Below, in pieces: positions 7,710 to 16,900 of a stretch of DNA of 48,862 bases. Origin of the DNA: Campylobacterales bacterium (lineage in GTDB: Bacteria > Campylobacterota > Campylobacteria > Campylobacterales > Sulfurovaceae); NCBI GenBank assembly GCA_014763895.1, contig JACXUM010000014.1:1-48862 (forward strand), written 5' to 3'. Position 1 is the first letter of the stretch. Every line of letters starts with the position of its first letter. Position numbers and translations under genes: made by a program. Under the pieces are notes generated by a model. The model did not search any database. It had not been told where the DNA came from and worked only from the letters and a program-made list of their open reading frames with translations.

Positions 7710-8810
7710 CTAGATCAAAAAGGTGATCTCTGCCTGAGATCCAAGTCTCATCGGTGGTCCCCAAAAGCCTATACCGCTGTTGACATAGATATAACTGCCA
7801 TTAAGAAGCCGGTGCAGCCCTTTGACATAAGGCTGTTGCAGTCTGACTAGGTAGTTAAACGGCCAGATTTGTCCGCCATGTGTATGGCCGCTGAGGATAA
7901 GATCCGGCGTATAATCTTTTAGATATTCGATGAATTTGGGCTGATGCGCCAGTAAAATAGTTTTATATTCTGGGTTGCATCCCTTATAGGCTTGATCAAT
8001 ATCAGGAACGAGCATATCTATACGATATCCGAAAAGATCGGTAACTCCCACGATATTAATTTTCAATGCATCGATAACAGCCGTTTCGTTCAGTAGGGTT
8101 TTGATACTGGTCTGTTTCATAAACTCAATGATCTTCAGAGGTTCATGAAAATATTCGTGATTACCAAGGATATAGTAAGTTCCGTGTTTGGAATTTATCT
8201 TATCAAGTTCCAGTATGCTTTCTTGGATATAATCGATGGCCGTATCGACAAGATCACCTGTAATGAAAACAATATCGGGTTTGAGTGCATTGATCTGCCT
8301 GACTGCTTCCTTGACGAAAGCACGGTCTATTAGTCCCCCGATATGCAGGTCACTGATCTGGACGATAGTAAAATCAAATTTCTTAAGCTCTATGACATTG
8401 AGTGCAGGAGTTTTACTTCCCTCATAGGCTCCTGCGCTTACATAACCCGTTCCAAGGGTCAACAGCAGACCATCTCCGCTTTTTTTGATGAATTCCCGTT
8501 TTGAACGGTCCACATGTTTGAGCGTCTTGTGAAAGAGATAGAGAATTTCATGGAGAATGAGGTACAACAGTAGTACAAATGTGATTCCGATCGAAATGGA
8601 GAAGAGGTAATACAGCCCGTTTGGTATGATATCCGTATAACGGCCGGCTACATAGAGGAGGTTAAAAAGAAAGTTGAAACCCAGTAAGATGATTAGTGTT
8701 TTCTTGATCTGTGTAGAAACTAAAAGATATTTGATCACACGGAAGTAAAAAAGTCCGTGCAATGCAAGGAAAAAAAGAAGAAAGATACCAAAAAACAATA
8801 GTGTTTTCAT
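7710..8810 (-). CDS. Membrane metallophosphoesterase (YkuE/YaeI-like)
   Basis: The 366-aa protein has three to four membrane spans in its first 100 residues, then a calcineurin-like phosphoesterase domain (about 145-366). All dimetal motifs are present: ISDLHIGG (D-x-H), GDLVD, GNHEY, LLAHQP and SGHTHGGQIWP. The charged segment KREFIKKSGD before a hydrophobic stretch recalls a twin-arginine-like site but has only one arginine. Relatives hydrolyse phospholipid head groups such as UDP-diacylglucosamine or other phosphoesters, so an envelope substrate is likely but unknown. Its ATG overlaps the stop of the RMD1-family gene by 4 bp, indicating co-translation. Confidence 0.88.
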   Translation of the reverse strand: MKTLLFFGIFLLFFLALHGLFYFRVIKYLLVSTQIKKTLIILLGFNFLFNLLYVAGRYTDIIPNGLYYLFSISIGITFVLLLYLILHEILYLFHKTLKHVDRSKREFIKKSGDGLLLTLGTGYVSAGAYEGSKTPALNVIELKKFDFTIVQISDLHIGGLIDRAFVKEAVRQINALKPDIVFITGDLVDTAIDYIQESILELDKINSKHGTYYILGNHEYFHEPLKIIEFMKQTSIKTLLNETAVIDALKINIVGVTDLFGYRIDMLVPDIDQAYKGCNPEYKTILLAHQPKFIEYLKDYTPDLILSGHTHGGQIWPFNYLVRLQQPYVKGLHRLLNGSYIYVNSGIGFWGPPMRLGSQAEITFLI

Positions 8811-9571
8811 GGTTTAAACAAGTCGCTTAAAGACATAATAATCTCAAACGCGATCAAAACGATAATGATCCATTCGAGCAAACTGGAGTGTTTGTGATTC
8901 TGTTCATCTGCAAGGATCGTCAAAATCTCTTGGACGACGGTGAGTTTTCTGCCCAGGATATCGATACGCGGCTGAAGTTCAAGATATTTGCGTGTTGCCT
9001 GATAATAGATATCAAGTTCCGGGTATTCCCAGAAGAATTCGGGAGTATCCAGTAGTTCAAAGTGCAAGTAGATCCTGGATTTGGTTAAGAAAAGGCGGCC
9101 TCTCTCTTTTGCGATCTGTTTTCGAGCCATCATTACGCGGCCATTTTTTGCAAGCTCCAAGGGGATATGTTCAGTTTGCTGAAGGGTTTCCAGCATGGCA
9201 TCTTCAAATTCGCCGAGTTTGATCGACTGTGCGATAGCAAATGAAACAGAAAGCATTCTTAATTCATCGATTTCGTCCAAGTAGATGGTGTCGGATTCGA
9301 TCTTGATGGTTTGCATTTTTGAAAATTCGTATCGAAATTCTTCAGCGTTTTTAAAAGAAGAAGCCGAAGAGAGTTTTTTGAGCAGAAACTCTGCATCATC
9401 AAAATCCCAGAAAACTGCGACTCCGTGTTTGAAAATGAAGGCATATTGGGATTCTTTTTCAATGATGATCGCATCTTTCATCACTTTTGCCCTGAAGGCT
9501 TCTATGGCATGCTGTGTGATCTCTTTAAACTCAAAAGGTTGCGAAAACCGACAACTCCGTATGCTTCCCAT
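8807..9571 (-). CDS. RMD1/YagE (DUF155) family tail-anchored protein
   Basis: This 254-aa protein matches the DUF155 family, which includes yeast Rmd1 and human mitochondrial RMND1. Visible features are the N-terminal domain with HGVAVFWDF (about residues 50-58), the family-typical 'SFAIAQSIKL...FE' helix, the RGRLF-T/L-KSRIYLH segment, 'DTPEFFWEYPELDIYYQA...YLELQPRI', and a single C-terminal membrane helix (about 233-250). The family function in bacteria is unknown. A GTG start at 9601 is possible, but the ATG at 9571 has a GAGAGG site 7 nt upstream and lies beyond the expected transcription start. It is co-translated with the phosphoesterase. Confidence 0.85.
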   Translation of the reverse strand: MGSIRSCRFSQPFEFKEITQHAIEAFRAKVMKDAIIIEKESQYAFIFKHGVAVFWDFDDAEFLLKKLSSASSFKNAEEFRYEFSKMQTIKIESDTIYLDEIDELRMLSVSFAIAQSIKLGEFEDAMLETLQQTEHIPLELAKNGRVMMARKQIAKERGRLFLTKSRIYLHFELLDTPEFFWEYPELDIYYQATRKYLELQPRIDILGRKLTVVQEILTILADEQNHKHSSLLEWIIIVLIAFEIIMSLSDLFKP

Positions 9572-9603
9572 TTTTTTCCTCTCCCTCTTTTTATTTCGCA
9601 CCT

Positions 9604-9609
9604 ATTATA
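9604..9609 (-). promoter_or_regulatory. Consensus -10 box for the RMD1/phosphoesterase operon
   Basis: TATAAT on the minus strand lies 33 nt before the chosen ATG. No convincing -35 box is seen at 17 bp. Its position argues that the GTG at 9601 is not the translation start. Confidence 0.45.
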
Positions 9610-9636
9610 GCAAGTTTATATAATCGAATGGTTAGA

Positions 9637-10353
9637 CTATGAATGGGGATGTTTTGTCAAAGAATTAGGTTTGATTTCAGAGAGCTGTTCAAGCTGGATC
9701 TCTTGGATTTGAACCAGTCTATCCCATTGTTTGTTCATCAAATGGTCAAGTTTTTCATGTATCTGTCTGATCTCAAGTTCAGCTTTTAGGTTGACCTGGT
9801 AATCATACTTGGCTCGCAGACGGTCTTTGGCTTCCTGGCGGTTCTGGCTCATCATGATAATCGGAGCTTGGATGGCAGCAAGGCAAGAAAGCAGAAGATT
9901 GAGCAGGATAAAAGGATAGGGATCGACTGGTTTCCAGTAGATCACTAGACTGTTCATAATGATCCATAAAAAAAGAAAGATCGCAAATAGTATAAGAAAT
10001 TTCCAGCTGCCGCCAAATTCTGCTATTTTGTCCGCCATTTTTTCGCCAAAAGTCCACTCTTGTTTAAATTCATTATCGATATCAGAAGAGATGAGTTCAT
10101 GTTTTTTCAGACTTTCCAATACCTCTTTTTCTAATTCTGAAAGTTCTCCCTTATCAGATTCAAGCAGAGTGTGAACATATCTGCTGCGATAGACGGAAAG
10201 ATCATCATGGCAGATATGGGAGGTTTCTGACCATGCAGGATAATCTTGTTTGATCAGTGCACTAACCGAATTTCTGATCATAGGTGCGGCTACAACATTT
10301 TCTCTCAAAAAAAGATGTTTACAAACGATACACTGGTACTCTTTTTTTTGCAT
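9637..10353 (-). CDS. DUF1003 membrane protein with N-terminal Cys-rich motif
   Basis: The 238-aa protein has an N-terminal CxxC (CIVCKHLF) and a later HICHDD, which could form a small metal site (residues about 8-50). The DUF1003 core follows (about 105-200): FGEKMADKIAEFGGSWKFL, a membrane helix, then a second helix beginning PYPFILLNLLLSC and the family motif AAIQAPIIMMSQNRQ. The C-terminus is a charged coiled coil (about 195-238). DUF1003 function is unknown. It is about 40 bp upstream of the RMD1-family gene on the same strand, but a promoter between them suggests separate initiation. Confidence 0.88.
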   Translation of the reverse strand: MQKKEYQCIVCKHLFLRENVVAAPMIRNSVSALIKQDYPAWSETSHICHDDLSVYRSRYVHTLLESDKGELSELEKEVLESLKKHELISSDIDNEFKQEWTFGEKMADKIAEFGGSWKFLILFAIFLFLWIIMNSLVIYWKPVDPYPFILLNLLLSCLAAIQAPIIMMSQNRQEAKDRLRAKYDYQVNLKAELEIRQIHEKLDHLMNKQWDRLVQIQEIQLEQLSEIKPNSLTKHPHS

Positions 10354-10459
10354 ATGCTTACTCTTCTTTCACTATCATCTCATAGCAGGTCGAATTTTGG
10401 TAGTCCTATATCGTTCTAATTTTAACAAAAAATCCGATAACTGTCATCAAAAATTCTTG

Positions 10460-11344
10460 TTAATAGAGTCGATACTGCACGTAAAAAACGATCTTTGTAG
10501 TTTTTGACGGCCTTGGATAGTCTTTATAAGCGATACGTATAACTTCCAGCGTATTGTCATCCAATGCAGCATAGCCGATAGGTCTTCTAAGCCTAAGATT
10601 GGTAATCTCACCGTTTGGATGCAGGTCAAAAGAGACGACATTGGTTCCCTGTTGGCCGGTTCTTACTGCAACTTCGGGATAACCATGATATGTGAGCGTC
10701 ATCTGTGTGATACGATGGATAGCACCGAGGTTTGCACGTATGAACTGTTTTTGCGTGTCGCTGAAGCCGTCAAACTCTTTGCCGTAAAGCTCTTTGATCA
10801 TACGGTCGCCATAACCTGAAGCATTGCTGGCCTTTGGTCTGAACATCGAAGTACCAGAACCCATCAGTGCGTTGGCCAGCGGGTCTTTGGATGCTTTTTG
10901 TTGTGTTTTTCTAGCGGGGACTTTTTTAGGCGGTACGGTTTTTGCGATACGTTGGGATGCTGGTTTTTGGATCGGTTGTTTGACGATCTTTTTTATAATT
11001 TTCTTAACAACCGGTTTCTGGGCAACATGGGTTACGTTATTTTCTTGGATTGATTTTTTGGGAACGTTCACACGTTTTTTATCATCGAGGAGTTTTTTCT
11101 TTGTTAGCGGTTGAACGGGTTTTTGTTGTTTCTGTTTTTGCACGATTGGCTGTGATGGTTGTACGGGTGGCGTAATCATGGGTTTTGGAGCCATAGGCGG
11201 TACAAACTGTGATAGGTTCAGGGCGATCTTCTCTTCTTTTCCGTGACGAGGCGGCAAAAGAGGCTTATGCAATAATAGTACAAGCAGTAGGAGCAGCAAA
11301 AGATGCAACAGTAAAGAAAGCAAAAAGGACTGAACCGTTCTTAT
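10460..11344 (-). CDS. TonB-like energy transducer (apparent ATA start)
   Basis: The protein has a short N-terminus, one strongly hydrophobic leucine-rich helix (about residues 5-25), a long Pro/Lys/Gln-rich periplasmic spacer (about 50-160) and a C-terminal TonB domain (about 210-294) with FDLHPNGEITNLRLRRPIG and final strand IVFYVQYRLY. Such proteins couple the proton-motive force via ExbB/ExbD to outer-membrane receptors; no exbBD is in the window. The open frame runs on upstream into hemL antisense. The best ribosome site, GAGGAG at 11356-11351, sits 6 nt before an in-frame ATA at 11344, giving (M)RTVQSF. No ATG or GTG exists nearby; a TTG at 11323 is the alternative. Start uncertain, identity firm. 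Confidence 0.85.
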   Translation of the reverse strand: MRTVQSFLLSLLLHLLLLLLLVLLLHKPLLPPRHGKEEKIALNLSQFVPPMAPKPMITPPVQPSQPIVQKQKQQKPVQPLTKKKLLDDKKRVNVPKKSIQENNVTHVAQKPVVKKIIKKIVKQPIQKPASQRIAKTVPPKKVPARKTQQKASKDPLANALMGSGTSMFRPKASNASGYGDRMIKELYGKEFDGFSDTQKQFIRANLGAIHRITQMTLTYHGYPEVAVRTGQQGTNVVSFDLHPNGEITNLRLRRPIGYAALDDNTLEVIRIAYKDYPRPSKTTKIVFYVQYRLY

Positions 11345-11357
11345 GAGATGCTCCTCG

Positions 11358-11385
11358 TTGCACTTAAGTGCCGATAGTGTATAAT
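11358..11385 (+). promoter_or_regulatory. Predicted promoter of hemL
   Basis: TTGCAC at 11358-11363 and consensus TATAAT at 11380-11385 are 16 bp apart, placing transcription start near 11392 and leaving a leader of about 40 nt. It lies between divergent hemL and the TonB-like gene. Confidence 0.6.
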
Positions 11386-11431
11386 CTGCGGAATTATAGC
11401 GAATAATAAGCCCAAAAGAAGGATGAATTTT

Positions 11432-12724
11432 ATGGCATTTGACAAAAGTATTGCAGCATTTGAAGCGGCATATAAAGTGATCCCAGGAGGTGTGGATTCT
11501 CCGGTACGCGCATTCAACAGCGTTGGTGGTACACCGCCGTTTATCGAGTATGGAAAAGGCGCATATCTCTACGATATTGACGGGAACAGATATATTGACT
11601 ATGTACAAAGCTGGGGGCCTCTGATCTTTGGTCATTGCGATGAAGATATCGAAAGTGCCGTGATCGAAACGGCAAAAAAAGGTCTTAGTTTTGGAGCTCC
11701 TACGATGTTGGAAACCGAACTTGCACAAGAGATCGTTGCACTTTTTGACACGATCGATAAAATACGTTTTGTCAGTTCCGGAACAGAAGCAGTGATGTCT
11801 GCGATCAGACTTGCCAGAGGATTTACGGGAAAAGATGATATCGTCAAGTTCACAGGATGTTATCACGGGCATTCGGATTCACTGTTGGTCCAGGCAGGTT
11901 CTGGTCTTGCGACTTTCGGATCACCTTCAAGCCCCGGTGTGCCTGCCGATCTGACCAAGCATACCTTACTGGCAAAATACAATGATATTGAAAGTGTAAA
12001 AAAATGTTTTGAGGATTCCACAGAAGGGATTGCGTGTGTGATCATCGAGCCCATCGCAGGGAATATGGGATTGGTGCCTGCAAGCGAAGAGTTTCTGCAA
12101 GCGTTAAGAGCATTGTGTGATGCACACGGTACGCTCTTGATCTTTGATGAAGTCATGAGCGGATTTAGAGCCTCGCTTACAGGTGCGCAGGGGATCACGA
12201 CGGTGAAGCCGGATATGGTGACGTTAGGAAAGGTCATCGGAGCCGGTATGCCGGTAGGAGCATTTGGTGCCAGAAAAGAGATCATGGCGTTCTTGTCTCC
12301 TGAAGGACCGGTATATCAAGCCGGAACGCTTAGCGGAAACCCTGTAGCGATGGCAGCGGGACTTGCAAGTCTTAGAAAGCTTAAGAAAAATCCGACGCTT
12401 TACGTAGAACTTGGAAATAAAGCCAAAAAACTGATGGACGGTTTCAAAAAAGCCGCTGAAGCGGTCAATATACCGATAGTAACGGATGTACGAGGTTCGA
12501 TGTTTGGTTTCTTCTTTTCGGATAAACCGATCAAAAACTTTGAAGAAGCGCTCCACAACGACACGAAAACCTTTGCAAAATTTCACAAAGGGATGCTCGA
12601 TAAAGGTATCTATCTGGCATGTTCATCATTTGAAGCAGGATTTATTTCCACAGCGTTGACTGATGAGATGATCGATGAGACGATCAAAGCCGCGTATGAG
12701 GTTTTGAAAGAGATCAGAGGGTAG
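11432..12724 (+). CDS. hemL: Glutamate-1-semialdehyde 2,1-aminomutase
   Basis: The 430-aa PLP enzyme converts glutamate-1-semialdehyde to 5-aminolevulinate in the C5 heme pathway. It has the family start [28 protein letters not shown] (cofactor contacts), the DEVMSGFR aspartate that holds the pyridine nitrogen, and the PLP lysine in [15 protein letters not shown] (about residue 268). Full length. An ATG at 11423 lies immediately after AAGG, whereas the ATG at 11432 has AAGGA 8 nt upstream, so I start there. It opens a plus-strand run of genes up to murU. Confidence 0.97.
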   Translation: MAFDKSIAAFEAAYKVIPGGVDSPVRAFNSVGGTPPFIEYGKGAYLYDIDGNRYIDYVQSWGPLIFGHCDEDIESAVIETAKKGLSFGAPTMLETELAQEIVALFDTIDKIRFVSSGTEAVMSAIRLARGFTGKDDIVKFTGCYHGHSDSLLVQAGSGLATFGSPSSPGVPADLTKHTLLAKYNDIESVKKCFEDSTEGIACVIIEPIAGNMGLVPASEEFLQALRALCDAHGTLLIFDEVMSGFRASLTGAQGITTVKPDMVTLGKVIGAGMPVGAFGARKEIMAFLSPEGPVYQAGTLSGNPVAMAAGLASLRKLKKNPTLYVELGNKAKKLMDGFKKAAEAVNIPIVTDVRGSMFGFFFSDKPIKNFEEALHNDTKTFAKFHKGMLDKGIYLACSSFEAGFISTALTDEMIDETIKAAYEVLKEIRG

Positions 12725-12771
12725 GTGTAAATATTTAATATTTAAAAATATAATCTCTCAAAGGAAATAAA

Positions 12772-13083
12772 ATGCAAAACCAAAACAACGAAGAGCCAAA
12801 GTTCAAAAAGATCGTGGATGCCGCAGACGGGTTAAGTCTGGGTATCTCGATGGTCATGGCGGTGTTGATCGGTGTGGGTATTGGTATCGGTCTGCAAAAT
12901 CTTACGGGTGCTTTCTGGACGCTTTGGATAGGGGTATTTATCGGGATCGCCGCGGCGATACTCAATGTCTATAAAGCCTACGAAAAACAGAAAAAGTCTC
13001 TGGATGAACTGGCAAACGAGCCGAAATACCGCTATAAAAGAGAGCAGCAGGCCAAATATGAGGATGAGGATGACAAGTATTAG
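12772..13083 (+). CDS. AtpZ/AtpI-like membrane protein
   Basis: This 103-aa protein has two membrane helices (about residues 23-43 and 48-68) with GVGIGIGLQNLTG in the first and a glycine-rich second, followed by a charged C-terminal tail. This is the AtpZ/AtpI family pattern; members are accessory to F1Fo ATP synthase assembly or Mg2+/Ca2+ handling. No atp genes are present here, so the link is by family only. AAAGGA precedes the ATG. Its 3' end overlaps the start of the next gene by about 14 bp. Confidence 0.75.
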   Translation: MQNQNNEEPKFKKIVDAADGLSLGISMVMAVLIGVGIGIGLQNLTGAFWTLWIGVFIGIAAAILNVYKAYEKQKKSLDELANEPKYRYKREQQAKYEDEDDKY

Positions 13084-13621
13084 TAAAAAGATACTGAAGA
13101 TCCTCCTGGTTCTAAATGTTCTGCTTATTGCTGCCACCATAATATTTTTTGATATTAAAATACTGTACAGCACCCAGATCGGCTTCATTACCTCTGCATT
13201 GGTGATGATAGGTTCACTTGTGAGCTATCGACGTATGGTCGAAACACGGGCTCAAAATGAGATCATCACGATGGACGACAGCAAAGATGTCATTGACAGG
13301 CTTGAGGATCCCCATGACCTCCATGGTGAAGAGATCGTTGAAGATGAGAGTGCTGATCTTAAAGAGGCTATCAAAGCTGAAAAGCAAAAGCTAAAAGCCA
13401 ACCGACGCCCCCTCTTTGAAGTACTGAAAGATACCAAAGCAGCACTCTCTATCTATCGGTTAGGCGCTTATGTTGTTTTGATATTAGGGTTTTTATATCT
13501 TAACCGCCACGGACTGTTGCATGTGCCTTCTTACATCTTTGCGCTCGGCCTGCCGCCGTTGATTATCGTAGTGATGTTATTGCAAGACAAAGTAAACCAT
13601 AGCGAAGATACGATAAAATAA
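13070..13621 (+). CDS. Unknown four-helix membrane protein
   Basis: I do not recognise a family. The 183-aa protein shows two membrane helices at the N-terminus (about residues 8-28 and 32-55), a strongly acidic cytosolic segment (about 65-105, with DDSKDVIDRLEDPHD), then two more helices (about 125-145 and 150-172). Three in-frame ATGs occur at 13058, 13064 and 13070; the last has GAGG 6 nt upstream and is preferred. The start overlaps the AtpZ-like gene, so it is translationally coupled to it. A role in the membrane with AtpZ is possible but not supported by any motif. Confidence 0.7.
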   Translation: MTSISKKILKILLVLNVLLIAATIIFFDIKILYSTQIGFITSALVMIGSLVSYRRMVETRAQNEIITMDDSKDVIDRLEDPHDLHGEEIVEDESADLKEAIKAEKQKLKANRRPLFEVLKDTKAALSIYRLGAYVVLILGFLYLNRHGLLHVPSYIFALGLPPLIIVVMLLQDKVNHSEDTIK

Positions 13622-13648
13622 AAATATCTTAATCTTCGAGGACCGACC

Positions 13649-14323
13649 TTGCTAAAACATCTTTTAATTGCTTTTGTTTCATTGGCCTTTCTGAGCGCTC
13701 AGGAACCCCAAAACCGCCAAATCATCGATAAGCCTATTGAATTTACACAAAAACGCATCGATATGACCAAAGAATATATCAAATCAAGCTATGGGTTCGA
13801 TGTCGATGATATCACGATCATACCAAAGATCGTCGTGCTGCACTGGACAGCGGAGATGGACCTTGAACGCTCTTTTAACCGTCTTAGCCCTGAAAAGCTT
13901 CTCAGTGACCGTAAAGATATCATGAAAGCGGGTGCCCTGAACGTTTCAGCCCATTACTTGGTAGACCGTGACGGAACGATCTACCGTCTGATGCCGGATA
14001 ACTGGATGGCAAGACATGTCATCGGACTAAACATGAACAGTATCGGGATCGAAAATGTAGGCGGAAAAGGCAATGTCAACGAAGACCTGACGCCCCAACA
14101 GCTCCAATCAAATATTGCATTGGTAAGGTATCTCAAACACAAATACCCTACCATCGAATATATGATAGGGCATTATGAATATACTCAGATGGTACATACG
14201 CCGCTATGGCTTGAAAAGGACAACAGTTACCGTACGATCAAAGCAGATCCGGGACCGAAATTCATGCATGCTGTAAGATCTGCTGTGCAGGATCTTGAAC
14301 TCAAAGAAGCACCCAAAGAGTAG
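13649..14323 (+). CDS. Periplasmic N-acetylmuramoyl-L-alanine amidase (AmiD-like, Amidase_2)
   Basis: The 224-aa protein has a signal peptide ending near residue 17 (AFLSA-Q) and an Amidase_2/PGRP domain (about residues 55-215). Zinc ligands fit the family: His in IVVLHWTA, His in MIGHYEY, and Asp in KADPGPKFM; the catalytic-site glutamate is in SIGIENVGG. Such enzymes cut the bond between (anhydro)MurNAc and L-Ala. The start is TTG, with GAGGA 6 nt upstream. It lies 3 bp before the symporter gene and heads the salvage genes symporter-anmK-amgK, which fits removal of peptides in the periplasm before sugar uptake. Confidence 0.85.
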   Translation: MLKHLLIAFVSLAFLSAQEPQNRQIIDKPIEFTQKRIDMTKEYIKSSYGFDVDDITIIPKIVVLHWTAEMDLERSFNRLSPEKLLSDRKDIMKAGALNVSAHYLVDRDGTIYRLMPDNWMARHVIGLNMNSIGIENVGGKGNVNEDLTPQQLQSNIALVRYLKHKYPTIEYMIGHYEYTQMVHTPLWLEKDNSYRTIKADPGPKFMHAVRSAVQDLELKEAPKE

Positions 14324-14326
14324 CGG

Positions 14327-15823
14327 ATGCACTCAGCCTTCTCGACACTTGACTGGATGATCTTTGGTGCATATTTTTTGGTGCTTGCCGTTACATCCAT
14401 TCTGCTTTCTCAAGGGAAGATCAAAACTTCCAAAGAGTACTTCCTTGGCAACAATACCGTACCGATGTACGCGGTGGCGATCTCAGTACTTGCCACTTCA
14501 CAGTCTGCTGCTACTTTTCTGGGAGGGCCTGAGTATTCATACAGTAAAAATTTGACATTCATCGGATTTTATTTTTCTGCTTTTGTGTCTGTATTTTTTG
14601 TAGCCAAAGTATTGATCCCGCGTTTTTATGCTATTCAGGCAACGACAGTCTATGAACTTCTTGAGATACGTTATGGTCAAAGTGCTAAGAAGCAGGCAGG
14701 TGTGATGTTCCTTGTAGGACGTCTTTTTGCCAGCGGGGCACGGCTTTACATCGGGGCTCTTGCTGTTTCGATGATTCTCTTTTTGGATATAACACCATCC
14801 CATGTGGCTATCTCGATAGCGGTTTTGATGTTAGGTGCATTGGCCTATACTTATGTGGGAGGAGTGCGTTCGGTGATCTTTTCGGACATTATCCAGGCAG
14901 CTACCTATATCGGGGCTGGGCTTGCGGTATTTTTTTATCTCTATACTGCACTGGGTACCGATTTGGGGACGATGATCGCTGCACTTGAAGCTGATCATAA
15001 GCTCACGGCGATCGATCTGAGCATGAGCGGTGGATTTAACGTATGGGCGCTCATGAGCGGTTGGCTTCTGCTCAATATCGCAGCCTATGGACTTGATCAG
15101 GATATGACTCAAAGGGCTTTGACCTGTAAGGATAGTAAAGAGGCACAGCGTTCGCTCATCATGTCTATCGTATTGACTATCCCTGTTGCGATCCTCTTTT
15201 TGCTTATCGGTCTTCTTTTATATCTTTATTACAAACATCCAGAACTCTCAAATATTGGCGGTAACATCGAACAGGTATTTGATGGTGAGAAGATCACGAT
15301 CTTTATGTACTACATCCTTCATGAGATGCCTGAAGGACTAAGAGGGCTTGTAACCGTAGGTGCGATCGCAGCAGCACTTTCAAGCGCCAATTCGGTCTTG
15401 GGTGCGATGTCATCGGTAGCGGTAGAAGACCTTTACAGGCCTTGGAAGATGGCAAGGACTTCAGTAGATGAGCTTCATTTTGTGAAAGCAGGGCGTATCA
15501 GCGTCTTGTTGTTTGCGGTATTGCTTTGCTTGATGGCGATGCTCAGTTACTTTTGGCAGCGTTATACTCAGCTGCCTTTGCTCGATTTTGCATTGGGAGT
15601 AATGTCCTTTGCCTATACCGGACTTTTAGGTGTATATGGCGCGGCGATCTTTACAGAGCGGGGCAGTGCGGTAAGTGTACCTTTGGCACTTTTAGGCGGA
15701 TTTTTGACGGTTCTACTATTGCAACCCTATGTAGGCGGGATCAATATCGGGTTTGCCTGGCAGATACTCATCGGTACATTTGTGGCGTTTGGAATTATGA
15801 TGATGGCAAAGGTTGAACAGTAA
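14327..15823 (+). CDS. Sodium:solute symporter (SSS family), candidate murein-sugar importer
   Basis: The 498-aa inner-membrane protein has about 13 membrane spans and SSS family marks: KEYFLGNNTVP near the first span, SATFLGGPEYSY in span 2, YTYVGGVRSVIFSDIIQ, the cytosolic stretch QDMTQRALTCKDSKEAQRS, and LSSANSVLGAMSS in the sodium-site region. SSS proteins carry sugars, amino acids, sialic acid and others with Na+. The substrate cannot be read from sequence, but the gene sits between a periplasmic amidase (3-bp gap) and anmK (no gap), so anhydro-MurNAc or a related amino sugar is the best inference. No ampG is seen here. Confidence 0.88.
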   Translation: MHSAFSTLDWMIFGAYFLVLAVTSILLSQGKIKTSKEYFLGNNTVPMYAVAISVLATSQSAATFLGGPEYSYSKNLTFIGFYFSAFVSVFFVAKVLIPRFYAIQATTVYELLEIRYGQSAKKQAGVMFLVGRLFASGARLYIGALAVSMILFLDITPSHVAISIAVLMLGALAYTYVGGVRSVIFSDIIQAATYIGAGLAVFFYLYTALGTDLGTMIAALEADHKLTAIDLSMSGGFNVWALMSGWLLLNIAAYGLDQDMTQRALTCKDSKEAQRSLIMSIVLTIPVAILFLLIGLLLYLYYKHPELSNIGGNIEQVFDGEKITIFMYYILHEMPEGLRGLVTVGAIAAALSSANSVLGAMSSVAVEDLYRPWKMARTSVDELHFVKAGRISVLLFAVLLCLMAMLSYFWQRYTQLPLLDFALGVMSFAYTGLLGVYGAAIFTERGSAVSVPLALLGGFLTVLLLQPYVGGINIGFAWQILIGTFVAFGIMMMAKVEQ

Positions 15824-16900
15824 ATGAACAATGGGGAATTTTATATTGGCGTGATGTCTGGTACTTCAATGGACGGTATCGATGTGGCATTATGTCAGAT
15901 AGATAAGAAAGAGTGCATGCTTATAGACTCGCAGGAGTATCCTTTTTCGCAGGCACTTAAAGCACATATCTTGCAGATGATTTCAGGTCAAACGACACTT
16001 GAAGAAGTGGGAGAGATCGATCATGTACTTGGTTTGGAGTTTGCAGCTGCTGTGAATGCACTGATCGTCAAAAGCGGTGTAGCCAAAGAAAAGATTAAGG
16101 CAATAGGATTGCATGGTCAGACGCTGTGGCATGCGCCACAGGGAAAATACCCAATGACAATACAGCTTGGTGATCCGAACATCATCACCGTTCTTATCGG
16201 TATTCCGGTAGTTGCTGATTTCAGGCGTAAAGATATCGCGCTAGGTGGGCAGGGTGCACCATTTGCTCCGGCATTCCATGCTTTTATATTTAACAATATT
16301 AAAGAAGGTGTTGCCGTGGTGAATATCGGCGGTATTGCCAATATTACGGTTTTGGGAGAAAAGCTCATCGGCTACGATACGGGTCCTGGAAACGTACTGA
16401 TGGATATGTGGGCAAGCGAGTATCTAAACCGTGCATACGATGAGAACGGAACATGGGCAAGAAGCGGAAAAGTCTTGTATCGCCTGTTGGACTGCATGCT
16501 TGAAGATGACTATTTTAAACGATCTTATCCCAAAAGTACGGGCAGAGAGAAGTTCAACCGATCATGGCTGGACGTTTATCTTTCGGATGGAAACTATAAA
16601 CCTGAAGATATCCAAAGAACGCTGATCGAACTGACTGCGCTCAGTATCGCCAATGAAGTGCTTCGATTCCAAAGAGATGTCACCGTACTGTGCGGTGGCG
16701 GTGCAAAGAATGTTTTTTTGGTCGAGCGTATCAAAGTACTGATACCAAATATTGAAGTGGTTATCGCTCAAAATGGCGATATGCTCGAAGCGATGATGAT
16801 GGCATGGCTGGCTTACAAACGAATCCATAACGAACATGTGGACTTGAAAAATGTAACGGGCGCTACACGTAATGCGATACTGGGAGGGATCTATGCATAA
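15824..16900 (+). CDS. anmK: Anhydro-N-acetylmuramic acid kinase
   Basis: The 358-aa cytosolic kinase opens the 1,6-anhydro ring of anhydroMurNAc and phosphorylates it to MurNAc-6-phosphate. Family motifs are complete: GVMSGTSMDGIDVAL (residues about 9-23), GLHGQTLWH, GDPNIITV, ADFRRKDIALGGQGAP with the catalytic Asp, GYDTGPGN and CGGGAKN. Length is typical. It begins directly after the symporter stop and overlaps amgK by 8 bp, so it is firmly in the same transcript. A MurNAc-6-P etherase (murQ) or phosphatase (mupP) would be needed next and is not evident in the cluster. Confidence 0.96.
   Translation: MNNGEFYIGVMSGTSMDGIDVALCQIDKKECMLIDSQEYPFSQALKAHILQMISGQTTLEEVGEIDHVLGLEFAAAVNALIVKSGVAKEKIKAIGLHGQTLWHAPQGKYPMTIQLGDPNIITVLIGIPVVADFRRKDIALGGQGAPFAPAFHAFIFNNIKEGVAVVNIGGIANITVLGEKLIGYDTGPGNVLMDMWASEYLNRAYDENGTWARSGKVLYRLLDCMLEDDYFKRSYPKSTGREKFNRSWLDVYLSDGNYKPEDIQRTLIELTALSIANEVLRFQRDVTVLCGGGAKNVFLVERIKVLIPNIEVVIAQNGDMLEAMMMAWLAYKRIHNEHVDLKNVTGATRNAILGGIYA

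Noticed and set aside
11423-11872. Open frame on the minus strand extending the TonB-like gene into hemL
   Set aside because: It is the antisense of hemL codons; residues there show no TonB features, and the ribosome site at 11351-11356 marks a later start.
12965-13069. Longer N-terminus for the unknown membrane protein
   Set aside because: The added residues come from the AtpZ-like gene in another frame, and no ribosome site supports the early start.
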